Shown piece after piece: positions 47,746 to 56,276 of a DNA stretch of 64,000 nucleotides. The stretch comes from Rhizobium sp. ZPR4 (lineage in GTDB: Bacteria > Pseudomonadota > Alphaproteobacteria > Rhizobiales > Rhizobiaceae). The notes beneath the pieces were generated by a model, which was not told the origin of the DNA, searched no databases, and was given only the letters and a program-made list of their open reading frames with translations. A program made the position numbers and the translations under genes. Position 1 is the first letter of the stretch, and each line of letters opens with the position of its first letter. The stretch covers positions 1,364,001-1,428,000 of the forward strand of contig NZ_CP157968.1 in assembly GCF_040215725.1 (NCBI RefSeq), written 5' to 3'.

Positions 47746-49215
47746 TCAGGCGCCGTGCTTTGCCTGGTGCGGGCCCATGATGGCAGCCGCGGCGTAATGA
47801 GCCTTTTTCTGCTCGTACATGCCGAGATCAGCGCGCTTGATCATGGCTTCCATGGTTTCCCCGGGCAGGCTCGTAGCAACGCCGATGGAGACGCTGAGCG
47901 GCGCGCTGGAATAGAACTGATTGTTGATCTTCAGCAGTTCGTTGATCGTCTCGACCATCGCGGTGGCCGTGATTTCATCCGCGCCCGGCATGAGAATGGC
48001 AAATTCGTCGCCGCCGATGCGAGCGGCATGGTTCGGCAGGGAGACGACGCTGTTCAGCACCTCGCCCATACGGCGCAACAGCGCGTCGCCGGCGTCATGG
48101 CCGCTTTCGTCATTGGCCTCCTTCAGGCCGTTGAGATCGAGAATGATGGCCGATACCGGCCGAAGCGATTTGCGCTCCAGCCTGTTGAGCTCCTCCATGT
48201 AGAAGGCGCGGTTGTAAAGCCTGGTCAGCACATCGTGCTTGCCGAGATATTCGAGATAGGCTTCCGCCTTCTTGCGCGCGGTAATATCGGTCAGCGCCAC
48301 CTGCACCAGCGACCAGTCGTTTTCATAACCGGGAAAGACTGAAAACTGCAGGAGGACGTGGCGCTCCGATCCGTCGAGTGCATAGTTCAGCACTTCGCGC
48401 TGATGGAAGAGGCGGCCGTTCCACAATTCCACCAATTGCCCGCGAAAATGCTTCTCCATGTCATCGCGGAACACGTCACCGATCCGCTGATGCAGGGTCT
48501 GGCGATCCGGTGCGCAGAAGAGATCGAGTGTTGCCTGATTGACGTCGAGCACGCTGATTTCGCTCATGCATTGCTGAACGAATTCCGGATGCACGTCGAG
48601 AAACACCTGAAAGTCGATGATGCCGCGGTGGCGGATCTCATCGAGCAGGATCTTGATGCGGCTGAAATCCTCGACCCACAAGGAGACGGGCGAATGCTCG
48701 AACATCCCTTCCGCATAGCGGCGTTGCCGCTCTTCCTGCCGTCTCGCCTCCTCGCGGGCCGTCACGTCTTCTGTCGTCAGCAGCAACCTGCTCCAGGAGG
48801 TCTCATGACCTGGCAGGATGACGCCGCGAAGCTGGATGTCGAGCCTCTTGCCGCCGAGCGAGTAGTTGATGGCCGTGCCTGAAAACTCGGTCTTGCCTTC
48901 CCAAAGCGTCACAAGCTCATTCACATGGCTTTGCAGCATCTCGTCCCGGAAGACCCGTGAGAGATTTCCGACAAGCGCCTCGAAGGACGGCGCCTCAAAA
49001 AGCTCCAGCGTCCTGGCATTGACGGCAAGAAGCTTGATCTTTTGCGAGCAGGCCGCGACGCGCTGCACGTCGGCGAGCAGATAGGAACGCAGGTCCGTTA
49101 CGCCTTCAGCGCGCCAGAGTTCGAATTGCTCCTTAACGCCGCTGAAATCCTCCAGCCACATGGCGACGGGGGCAAGATCGAAGATGGTGCTGCTGAAGTC
49201 CTGGGCGTTCATCAT
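47746..49215 (-). CDS. Diguanylate cyclase with duplicated PAS-like sensor
   Basis: 489 residues with no membrane helix. Two copies of the same PAS-like unit are seen: residues about 12-155 (APVAMWLEDFSGVKEQFELW ... AVNARTLELFEAP) and about 172-315 (SPVSLWVEDFSRIKILLDEI ... DVNQATLDLFCAP). A GGDEF domain follows (about 325-480) with RIGGDEFAILMPG, an intact catalytic motif. An RxxD inhibitory site is not obvious before it. It would make cyclic di-GMP in response to an intracellular cue. A 10-bp hairpin lies in its 5' region. Confidence 0.88.
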   Translation of the reverse strand: MMNAQDFSSTIFDLAPVAMWLEDFSGVKEQFELWRAEGVTDLRSYLLADVQRVAACSQKIKLLAVNARTLELFEAPSFEALVGNLSRVFRDEMLQSHVNELVTLWEGKTEFSGTAINYSLGGKRLDIQLRGVILPGHETSWSRLLLTTEDVTAREEARRQEERQRRYAEGMFEHSPVSLWVEDFSRIKILLDEIRHRGIIDFQVFLDVHPEFVQQCMSEISVLDVNQATLDLFCAPDRQTLHQRIGDVFRDDMEKHFRGQLVELWNGRLFHQREVLNYALDGSERHVLLQFSVFPGYENDWSLVQVALTDITARKKAEAYLEYLGKHDVLTRLYNRAFYMEELNRLERKSLRPVSAIILDLNGLKEANDESGHDAGDALLRRMGEVLNSVVSLPNHAARIGGDEFAILMPGADEITATAMVETINELLKINNQFYSSAPLSVSIGVATSLPGETMEAMIKRADLGMYEQKKAHYAAAAIMGPHQAKHGA

Positions 49216-49266
49216 GATTCCCTGCGCCGGCTATAAAAATCAGTATGCGCAATGCAAAGACCGGCA

Positions 49267-49291
49267 GCTCGCTAAGTTCTGCTTAGCGAGC
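49267..49291. promoter_or_regulatory. Perfect hairpin upstream of the diguanylate cyclase
   Basis: GCTCGCTAAG (49267-49276), loop TTCTG, CTTAGCGAGC (49282-49291), 52 bases before the gene start. It may be an operator dyad or a 5'-leader stem; there is no T-run on the cyclase strand. Confidence 0.45.
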
Positions 49292-49432
49292 ATTGGTAAA
49301 CCTTGCGTTGATATCAGGTAGCGGGTCAAGCCGGACAGTCAATGTCCACTTCTTTTCAACTCATTCTTGCCGAAACTGTGCCCTAAATGGCTCTCTAGCC
49401 GATCGTTATCGGATTTATCCGATGTGTAGCGG

Positions 49433-49882
49433 TCATGTCCTCAAAAAACGCTCAAAAGCTTCGAGGGTCTTTTCGCTGACATGGTGTTCGATACCCTCGG
49501 CATCATTCCTTGCGGTGTCTGGATCGACGCCGAGACGGCAGAGAACCGCCTCCACGATTTCATGGCGCCGGCGAGTTGCCACGGCAAGGCGCTGGCCTTC
49601 GCCGGTCAGAAAGACGCCGCGATAGGGGCGCTGCGTGATCAGGTTTTCCTCCGCGAGCCGCTTGAGCATTTTTGCAACCGTCGGCTGCGTTACTCCCAGT
49701 CTTTGGGCAATGTCGGTCTGGCGCGCTTCGCCGGCATGTTCTATCAGATCGGCGATGAGTTCGATGTAGTCTTCCATCAATTCCGTACGTCGGTCGTTGC
49801 GGCTTTTCTGGAATGCCTCGGCATGTGTCTCGATCTCGGTTGAAGAAAGACGGCTTTCCGGGGCGGCAGGCAATTTCGTCAA
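49433..49882 (-). CDS. mntR: Manganese-responsive regulator MntR (DtxR family)
   Basis: 149 residues from a TTG start at 49882 with GGGAG upstream. The HTH reads [45 protein letters not shown], then the dimer domain with [33 protein letters not shown], which holds the metal-binding Glu/His residues (E-x2-HH pattern). It would repress Mn uptake when Mn(II) is high. No mntH or sit genes are in the window, so it acts in trans or controls only itself here. Confidence 0.87.
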   Translation of the reverse strand: MTKLPAAPESRLSSTEIETHAEAFQKSRNDRRTELMEDYIELIADLIEHAGEARQTDIAQRLGVTQPTVAKMLKRLAEENLITQRPYRGVFLTGEGQRLAVATRRRHEIVEAVLCRLGVDPDTARNDAEGIEHHVSEKTLEAFERFLRT

Positions 49883-50034
49883 GGCAGCTCAACTCCCTTA
49901 TGATTAAGAGTCGTGTAATGATGTTTAGCCTCGACTATAAATAATTCCGCGACGTTATGAAACCCCGGCTGCCGATCCCGGCCAGCCGTGAAATCGAAAT
50001 TCCCGCGTTTCAATTGGCTCGTCGCGCCGCGCCT

Positions 50035-51105
50035 TCAGGCGCGTAGAAGCGGCAGCAGTTGCTCACCCTGCCGCTTGATTTCCGGGAGATAGGGCGTGTC
50101 CGAAAGAACGAAATGCGTGATGCCGAGATCACGGTATTTGCGCAGGGACTTGGCGACATCCTCTGGCGAGCCGACGAGCCAGGTGGTGCCCGCGCCGCCA
50201 CCGCCAAATTTGCCCGGCGCGGTATAGAGATTGTCGTCGAGCACGTCACCACGGGCGGCAAGATCGAACAGTCGTTTCTGGCCCACGGCGATCGATTGCC
50301 GGTGATCGTTCCAGCCGATACCCTTATTCTCAGCCATCTCGGCGACTTTCGCCTCGGCATCGGTCCAGGCCTGCTCCGTCGTGTCGCGCACCAGCGTCGT
50401 AATGCGCAGCCCGAACTCCAGCGGCGGCAGATCGCGATCAAGGTCTCTGCTTAGTGCTTTGAGCCGACTGATCCGCTCGGCGATGTCGGCGAGTGGCTCG
50501 CCCCAGAAAAGCTGAACATCGGCCTCCGTGGCCGAAACGCGTTCTGCCGCATCCGAAGCGCCGCCGAAATAGAGCCGGGGGTGCAGGCGTTTACCGCGAG
50601 GCTCAATGCGTGGCGCTGCCGTGGAGTCGCTGACGCGAAAGTGTTCTCCCTCATAGGTGACGTTCTCTTCGGTCCAGAGCTTGCGGGTGAGCCGCATGAA
50701 TTCCTTGGTGCGGCCGTAGCGATGGGCCTGATCGCCCTCGCTGTCACCATAGGCGGCAAGATTGTCCTTGCCGGAAACAATGTTGACGCGCACGCGGCCG
50801 CCGCTCAGTTGATCGAGCGTAGCCGCGGCGGAGGCGAAGTGCGCCGGGCGCCAGTAGCCGGGGCGGATTGCGATGAGCGGCTCGAAGGTGGTGGTGCGCG
50901 CAGCAAGTGCGGCCGCGACGGTGAAGGTGTCGGGTCGGCCCCAGCCGGTACCGATCAATGCGCCCTTCCAGCCGTGATCTTCCAGTGCCCTGGCATGGCT
51001 GGTGAGCGTTTCCAGGCTGTTATGGTTCTCGACGGCGGAATCGCCGCGATGACCCGGTTTGACATCATTGGGGATGTACCAAAGAAATTCGCAATTGCTG
51101 CTCAT
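50035..51105 (-). CDS. LLM flavin monooxygenase, alkanesulfonate monooxygenase-like
   Basis: 356 residues from ATG 51105 (MSSNCEFLWYIPND); the frame extends to 51180 without support. SsuD-like features include GWKGALIGTGWGRPDTFTVAAALAARTTTFEPLIAIRPG, ATLDQLSGGRVRVNIVSG and YGDSEGDQAHRYGRTKEFM. SsuD releases sulfite from alkanesulfonates with FMNH2 and oxygen. It is the last gene of the sulfonate importer operon, in the place where TauD would be in enteric tau operons. Confidence 0.85.
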   Translation of the reverse strand: MSSNCEFLWYIPNDVKPGHRGDSAVENHNSLETLTSHARALEDHGWKGALIGTGWGRPDTFTVAAALAARTTTFEPLIAIRPGYWRPAHFASAAATLDQLSGGRVRVNIVSGKDNLAAYGDSEGDQAHRYGRTKEFMRLTRKLWTEENVTYEGEHFRVSDSTAAPRIEPRGKRLHPRLYFGGASDAAERVSATEADVQLFWGEPLADIAERISRLKALSRDLDRDLPPLEFGLRITTLVRDTTEQAWTDAEAKVAEMAENKGIGWNDHRQSIAVGQKRLFDLAARGDVLDDNLYTAPGKFGGGGAGTTWLVGSPEDVAKSLRKYRDLGITHFVLSDTPYLPEIKRQGEQLLPLLRA

Positions 51106-51192
51106 GCCTGCGCCTGTAAGTCTTTCTGGATCGAATGACGGATTTCGCGGTGAAGAAGACCGTGAGCCACATCGGCTCACAATCCGTTGCTG

Positions 51193-52047
51193 TTAAAGCT
51201 TGCCCTTCCAGGGAACGAGGACGGCCTCGAGGATACGGACGGCGGTAGAGAAGGCGAAGGCACAGGCCGCAATGATGCCGATGCCGACGAAGACGACGTC
51301 GGTGGCAAGGAACTGTGATGCCGACATAATCATAAAGCCGATGCCGCGGGTCGAGGCGATGAGTTCGGCTGCCACCAATGTTCCCCAGCCGATACCGAAG
51401 GCGATCCGGATACCGGTAAGGATTTCCGGCAGGGCCGAGGGCAGGACGACCGTGAAGAAAAGCTGCAGCCGGTTTGCACCGAGAGATCGCGCGGCATTGA
51501 CACGCTCGAGCGGCAGCGAACGGACGCCGGCCTGGGCGGACAGGCAGATCGGCGCGAACATGGCGAGCACGAGCAGCGTGATCTTCGAGGTCTCGCCGAT
51601 GCCGAGCCATATGATCATCAGCGGCAGGTAGGAAAGGGGCGGCAGCGGCCAATAGAATTCGATCGGCGTATCCAGAATTCCCTTTGCCCATCGGTTGAGG
51701 CCCATCAGCAGACCGACGGGAATGCCGACCCCGATCGCGATGGCTGCGGCAACGACGATGCGAAACAGGCTCGATAAAATGTGCTCGGAAAGCGAGGCGC
51801 CGGCATAGCCGTCGCGATAGACGACGCCGATCTGCGTCAGCACTTCGTCGGGGCGAGGCAGGAAGAGGTGAGATACCAGGCCGAGCTTGGCAACGAGCCA
51901 CCATAATGCGAGGCAGGCGATTGCAGTTGCGATGCTGATGGCGATGGTGGATTTGTCGCCAACGCCGAAGCCGGGAACCCGAACCAGCTTCGGTTGCGTT
52001 TCCCTTTGAGAAACGGTGACAGAGTGCGTTTCGATGATGTCGCTCAT
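51193..52047 (-). CDS. tauC: Taurine/sulfonate ABC permease (TauC/SsuC type)
   Basis: 284 residues with about six helices. The EAA-like loop is in [38 protein letters not shown], and [25 protein letters not shown] follows, both typical of TauC/SsuC. It overlaps the ATPase gene by 4 bases (translational coupling). Confidence 0.88.
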   Translation of the reverse strand: MSDIIETHSVTVSQRETQPKLVRVPGFGVGDKSTIAISIATAIACLALWWLVAKLGLVSHLFLPRPDEVLTQIGVVYRDGYAGASLSEHILSSLFRIVVAAAIAIGVGIPVGLLMGLNRWAKGILDTPIEFYWPLPPLSYLPLMIIWLGIGETSKITLLVLAMFAPICLSAQAGVRSLPLERVNAARSLGANRLQLFFTVVLPSALPEILTGIRIAFGIGWGTLVAAELIASTRGIGFMIMSASQFLATDVVFVGIGIIAACAFAFSTAVRILEAVLVPWKGKL

Positions 52048-52832
52048 GCCGCGCTCCTGATGTTGTCAGCACTGTGGAGGATGGCGCGAATTTCTTCCCG
52101 CAGGCTACTGAACTCAGGCGACGAGACAATCTCCTTTGTATCGCCGTCGGCGGCAAAACGATGGACGAAATCAAGCTCGAAGCGGGCAACGATACGCCCT
52201 GGCCTCGGAGACATGACCAGTACTTCGGTGCCAAGGAACAACGCCTCTTCGATCGAGTGCGTAATGAAGAAGATGCGTTTGTCGGTTCTGGCCCAGAGCG
52301 AGACCAGCAGTTCCTGCATCTGCTCACGCGTCAGGCTGTCGAGAGCGCCGAATGGTTCGTCCATCAGCAGTATGTCCGGATCCGTAGCCAGCGCCCGGGC
52401 AATGCCGACGCGCTGGCGCATGCCGCCCGACAGTTCATAGGGCAAGGCATTGGCAAAATCTGACAGCCCGACGAGCCGCAAAAGCTCGGATGCGCGTTCC
52501 CGGCGCTCCCGCTTGCCCAATCCGGCAAATTGCAAACCAAGCGCCACATTATCGATGACGGATTTCCACGGCAGCAGCGAATCCTTCTGGAAGACGACGC
52601 CGCGGTCGGCGCCCGGACCGGAAACGGGCCGGCCGTCGAGCGTGATCTTCCCCTCCGATAGCGGCAGGAAACCGGCGATCGCATTGAGCAGGGTCGACTT
52701 ACCGCAGCCGGATGCACCAAGCGCCACGACGATACCGCGCTCGGGAATGTTGAAGGAAACGCGATCGAGCGCGTGGACGGTTCTGCCGTCACGCGCCGCA
52801 AAGAAGACGCTGGCATGGTCGACTTGAAGCAT
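52044..52832 (-). CDS. tauB: Taurine/sulfonate ABC ATPase (TauB type)
   Basis: 262 residues. Walker A is GASGCGKST (about residue 40), signature [10 protein letters not shown], Walker [13 protein letters not shown]-loop THSIEEA. The segment [18 protein letters not shown] matches TauB closely. It lies between the permease and the binding protein of the operon. Confidence 0.89.
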   Translation of the reverse strand: MLQVDHASVFFAARDGRTVHALDRVSFNIPERGIVVALGASGCGKSTLLNAIAGFLPLSEGKITLDGRPVSGPGADRGVVFQKDSLLPWKSVIDNVALGLQFAGLGKRERRERASELLRLVGLSDFANALPYELSGGMRQRVGIARALATDPDILLMDEPFGALDSLTREQMQELLVSLWARTDKRIFFITHSIEEALFLGTEVLVMSPRPGRIVARFELDFVHRFAADGDTKEIVSSPEFSSLREEIRAILHSADNIRSAA

Positions 52833-52887
52833 GAGGCCCTCAAGAAATGCGACACCGACGCGACCAGCGCGCCGGCGTCAGGGAGGA

Positions 52888-53901
52888 TCAGTTGCTGGCG
52901 CGGTCAAGCGCGTCAGCAGTGACGAATGCGCCGTAATTCGGCAGGACTTCGGAGACTTTTCCCTGGCTCTTCAGGAAAGTCGCGGTGTCCTTTAGGATCT
53001 TGGAAGCGCCGGATTGGTCGCCACCGCCGAGCCATGCCGCCGACGCCTGTACATCCGGGGTTAGGAGCGTCAGGTTCTTGAGCGCTGCTGCCTGCTGGTC
53101 TGCCGTGCCGCCCAGAAGCTTGGCAAGCGCCTTGGCATTGTCGCTCTCCGGTCCCCAGGCCGCCTTGTCGGCTGCGAACGAGGCGTAGTATTTGTTGATC
53201 ACCGAGGCGTAAGACTTCAGGAATTGCGGATTGTCTGCTGCGAATTTCGAGGTTGCGACCCAGGCGGAAAATGTCGGGGCGCCCTTGTCGGCGACATCCT
53301 TCGATGTCACCAGCACCTTGCCGTTCTTCTTCAGCTCGGTCAGCGCCGGGTCCCAGACGAAGCCGCCGTCGATATCGCCGCGATTGTAGCTTGCGACGAT
53401 TTCCGGCTGCGGGACGGCGAAGACCTGCACGTCCTTTTCGCTCAGGCCAAGGGATTTGATGAGGGCGAGCAATTGATAATGGTCGGTAGAGACCGGTGCT
53501 GCCGCGAGCTTCTTGCCCTTCAGATCGGCGAGCGTGTTGATGCCGGAGCCATTGCGCACCACGAGAGCTTCATCAACGCCCGAAATGGACGAGAGGTAGA
53601 AGGCCTTCACCTCTAGCCCGCGCGACGCGGCAGCGGCAAACGGGCTTGAGCCGACATAGCCGATCTGGACGTCGCCGGATGCGATAGCCGCGAAGATCTC
53701 GGCTCCCGAATTGAATTTACGGAAGTCGATCTCATAGCCGGTATCCTTGGCGAATTCGCCGTTGGCGATCGCGACTGAGGAGGGCAGGGCATCGGTCTGA
53801 TAGGCGACGACGACCTTCTTGTCGGCTGCGGCCGCGCCGATCGTCATCGAAATGCTGGCGACGCCTAAGACGGCCGCAGCGATCAGTGTGTTGAATTTCA
53901 T
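52888..53901 (-). CDS. tauA: Taurine/sulfonate substrate-binding protein (TauA type)
   Basis: 337 residues with a signal peptide (1-25, ending IGAAAADK). The mature part has YQTDALPSSVAIANGEFAKDTGYEIDFRKFNSGAEIFAAIASGDVQIGYVGSSPFAAAASRG, the TauA pattern, and the GGFVWDPAL ligand loop. It is the first gene of the operon; an AT-rich dyad about 85 bases upstream may control it. Confidence 0.88.
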   Translation of the reverse strand: MKFNTLIAAAVLGVASISMTIGAAAADKKVVVAYQTDALPSSVAIANGEFAKDTGYEIDFRKFNSGAEIFAAIASGDVQIGYVGSSPFAAAASRGLEVKAFYLSSISGVDEALVVRNGSGINTLADLKGKKLAAAPVSTDHYQLLALIKSLGLSEKDVQVFAVPQPEIVASYNRGDIDGGFVWDPALTELKKNGKVLVTSKDVADKGAPTFSAWVATSKFAADNPQFLKSYASVINKYYASFAADKAAWGPESDNAKALAKLLGGTADQQAAALKNLTLLTPDVQASAAWLGGGDQSGASKILKDTATFLKSQGKVSEVLPNYGAFVTADALDRASN

Positions 53902-53985
53902 AACTAGTCCCCTTGGCCGGATCAGATTTTCCGGCGGTTCCCTGAATGCAATGCGCAGAGCCTAGCGAAATCGGGGGTACGATCG

Positions 53986-54021
53986 ATAGAAATAGCAAAC
54001 TATTTTTATAGATTATAATAG
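53986..54021. promoter_or_regulatory. AT-rich dyad upstream of tauA, shared with the downstream sulfur cluster
   Basis: ATAGAAATAG (53986-53995), spacer CAAA, CTATTTTTAT (54000-54009), then AGATTATAATAG. The CTAT-T-run-ATAGA core reappears at 55200-55215 ahead of the next sulfur-related operon. A LysR-type sulfur regulator of the CysB/Cbl kind is the natural candidate. Confidence 0.45.
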
Positions 54022-54169
54022 GAATTGTTTGTCTGAATTGACAGAGACAACGGCGCTGACGCCTTTCCGCGAACGAAACGGACGTGCCGCCAATCGAAAC
54101 TACGCAGGCCCCGAATACCGATGAGGACTGGTCTTTCCTACAAGGGCAAAGCGAAGAGCCACGCCCAGG

Positions 54170-54298
54170 CTAACTGGTGCTTTCGCGCTCGTTGAGATCG
54201 ATCTGGCCCTTTTCGGCCAGGATCGGCAGGGCGATATTATGCTGTGCCTCGTTCATTTCCTGCGCCGTGACAAGCGCCCGTCCCCGTTCGAGAGCGGC
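54170..54298 (-). pseudogene. 3' tail of a lost minus-strand gene
   Basis: The last 42 codons of a minus-strand frame read like a real protein end (LERGRALVTAQEMNEAQ, then HNIALPILAEKGQIDLNE, stop at 54170), with normal codon bias. Upstream of about 54298 the same frame turns into the antisense of an EmrB-type fragment. I do not recognise the family. The 5' part is missing. Confidence 0.35.
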
Positions 54299-54664
54299 TG
54301 CATCGCATCGAATGTCCTGGCGTACCGCGAGCAGTGGCATCAGAGCCGCTTGGTGGAGCATGTCATGCCATCGTCGCCGGCCTATCAAGAAACGCTGCGA
54401 ACCATGACGCGCTATTTTGCCGAGAAAGGCGCGACCACGGCGGATGCCCAGGCGCAGGCGGCGGCCTGGATAGGGCAGCAGGTGCAAACCCAGGCGAGCT
54501 TCCTCGCCTATATCGATGTATTCCATGTGCTGATGCTGATCGTGCTCTGCGCCATTCCGCTTGCGCTGATCCTAAGCAATGTCGATCTCAAGGAGGGCGG
54601 GGCAGCGGTATGCATTGAGCGCCACAAGATCGATCCTCCCGCATGTAGACGGCAGACTGATTAG
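54296..54664 (+). pseudogene. C-terminal remnant of an EmrB/DHA2-family MFS efflux pump
   Basis: The frame encodes IASNVLAYREQWHQSRLVEH, PSSPAYQETLRTMTRYFAEKG, DAQAQAAAWIGQQVQTQASF, then a final helix YIDVFHVLMLIVLCAIPLALI. That is the last periplasmic loop and helix 14 of EmrB-like 14-helix exporters, normally over 500 residues. About 400 residues are missing on the 5' side, so it is a remnant and not functional. Confidence 0.75.
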
Positions 54665-54894
54665 GTCATCCGCCGCAACAGCGCGATCAGCGCGTCGGTA
54701 TTGTCATGGGTTTCAAGCGAGAGCAAATGCTTGTCCGCAAGCTCGGCAATCGCCAAGGCAACTTCACGCTCCGCCCATCCAGCCAAGGTCGCAGCACTCA
54801 GCAACTCGCGAAAAGCGGCTTGTAGTGCGTCCTGGCAGCGGACGTCCCGGTCGGGATCATCATCGGTCACGAATGGTCGTGCGATATCGGGCAT
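54661..54894 (-). CDS. Small helical protein of unknown function
   Basis: 77 residues, predicted mostly helical and acidic at the N-terminus (DDDPDRDVRCQDAL), followed by LAGWAEREVALAIAELADKHLLSLE, a pattern seen in small rhizobial hypothetical proteins. The ribosome site is weak. It overlaps the end of the efflux remnant by 4 bases tail to tail. Confidence 0.5.
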   Translation of the reverse strand: MPDIARPFVTDDDPDRDVRCQDALQAAFRELLSAATLAGWAEREVALAIAELADKHLLSLETHDNTDALIALLRRMT

Positions 54895-55100
54895 GACTGA
54901 AAGGTGAACTGATTTGCGGTTTTTGGCAATCTATTGCGTTCGATCGCTGTCGATTGCGCCTTTTCTTTGCGTAGTCGGAGGTGTCGCAGCCGTCAAACGA
55001 TCGGTGGTCTGCATCTTAGCTACATGACACCGCGCTCTCCTTTTACCAAGCATAGTCTCAACGGGTGCATCGATCATGTCATCGCAGCCTGCAGGAGGGG

Positions 55101-55187
55101 ATGTCCTTCGATGCCGTTACGCTGGTTCTCTTGGCCACTGCCGATTTTTTCCGCATCAGACGGAAGAAAAAGAAAGCTGTTTCTTAA
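55101..55187 (+). CDS. Possible 28-residue basic membrane peptide
   Basis: An ATG frame preceded by AGGAGGGG encodes M-S-F-D-A then a hydrophobic stretch (VTLVLLATADFF) and a basic tail (RIRRKKKK). The ribosome-site spacing is very short (2-3 bases). It sits inside the 367-base gap upstream of the sulfur cluster and could be a leader peptide, a small membrane protein or chance. Confidence 0.2.
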   Translation: MSFDAVTLVLLATADFFRIRRKKKKAVS

Positions 55188-55199
55188 ATAACTTAAAAT

Positions 55200-55221
55200 C
55201 TATGTTTTTTATAGACTATGG
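55200..55221. promoter_or_regulatory. AT-rich dyad upstream of the sulfur salvage operon
   Basis: TCTAT at 55199-55203 and ATAGA at 55211-55215 flank a G plus T6 spacer, and CTATGG follows. It lies about 45 bases before the operon's first start codon and resembles the element ahead of tauA (54000-54021). Confidence 0.4.
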
Positions 55222-55261
55222 CGTCGTGATCGGCATCGGGCGCAAACATGGATGAAACGGC

Positions 55262-56254
55262 ATGACCTACCTTCTTAGCCTTCTTGACAAGAGCCCGATC
55301 GAACAGGGGCTCAGCGCCACTGACGCCCTCGGCGCCACGACACGTTTGGCCATCAGGGCCGAGGAGCTCGGCTATCATCGCTTCTGGGTCGCCGAGCACC
55401 ACAACATGGCGAACCTCGCAAGTTCGGCGCCGGAAGTTCTGATCGCTTATCTTCTGGCCAGGACCTCGAAAATCCGCCTCGGCTCGGGCGGCGTCATGCT
55501 GCAGCACTACAGCGCCTATAAGGTCGCCGAAGCCTTCAATCTGCTAGCCTCGCTGGCACCCGGCCGTGTCGATCTCGGCGTCGGCAAGGCGCCGGGCGGA
55601 TTTCCGCTCTCGACCCGCGCGCTACAGCTTTCCTTCGATCCCGAGAAGAAGCCCGATTTCGCGGATCAGCTTTCTGACATCAACACCTATCTCGCGGCCG
55701 ATCCTCATTCCGACGGTGCCCTGGCGACGCCTTTTCCGCCGCGCTCGCCGGAGCGCTTCCTCCTTGGCGCCAGCGTCGAAAGCGCAAAGCTTGCAGCGGA
55801 AAAGGGTTGGAGGCTGGTCTTTGCCGGGCATCTGAACGGCGATCCGGAAAATCTGCAAAAGACGTTTGAAGCCTATGGGAATGCAACAGGCGGCAAGGTG
55901 CCGATCCTGGCGCTCGCAGCCTTCGCCGCTGAAAGCGAGGCTTATGCGCGCGAGCGCGTCGGCCAGCTGCGCATCGTCAAACTCTTCCTGCCCAATGGCC
56001 AGAGCGTTAACGTCGGCACCCAGGAACAGGCAGCGGAATTCGCGCGTCAGGCGGGCTTTTCGGATTTCCGGACCGAGGAGAAGGTGCCGGGCGTGCTGCA
56101 TGGCACAGCGGCGCAGATCCGCGACGAACTCGACACGCTCCATCGTCGCTACGGCGTCGAGGAATTCGTGCTCGACACGCCGGCCCTGACCGCAGCCGAA
56201 CGGCTCAACTCCATCGAATTGCTCGCCAAAGAGCGCCTTTCCCTCGTTGCCTGA
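55262..56254 (+). CDS. LLM flavin monooxygenase, MsnO8/YtmO-like
   Basis: 330 residues. It starts YLLSLLDKSPIEQG and has FWVAEHHNMANLASSAPEVLIAYLLARTSKIRLGSGGVMLQHYS and VDLGVGKAPGG, diagnostic of the MsnO8 group of luciferase-like proteins, to which Bacillus YtmO belongs. It opens an operon with an NtaA-type monooxygenase, an M20 amidohydrolase and an acetyltransferase. In B. subtilis a similar set salvages sulfur from S-(2-succino)cysteine or S-alkylcysteines. Confidence 0.83.
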   Translation: MTYLLSLLDKSPIEQGLSATDALGATTRLAIRAEELGYHRFWVAEHHNMANLASSAPEVLIAYLLARTSKIRLGSGGVMLQHYSAYKVAEAFNLLASLAPGRVDLGVGKAPGGFPLSTRALQLSFDPEKKPDFADQLSDINTYLAADPHSDGALATPFPPRSPERFLLGASVESAKLAAEKGWRLVFAGHLNGDPENLQKTFEAYGNATGGKVPILALAAFAAESEAYARERVGQLRIVKLFLPNGQSVNVGTQEQAAEFARQAGFSDFRTEEKVPGVLHGTAAQIRDELDTLHRRYGVEEFVLDTPALTAAERLNSIELLAKERLSLVA

Positions 56255-56276
56255 GCGCTATCCCAGGAGGATCATC

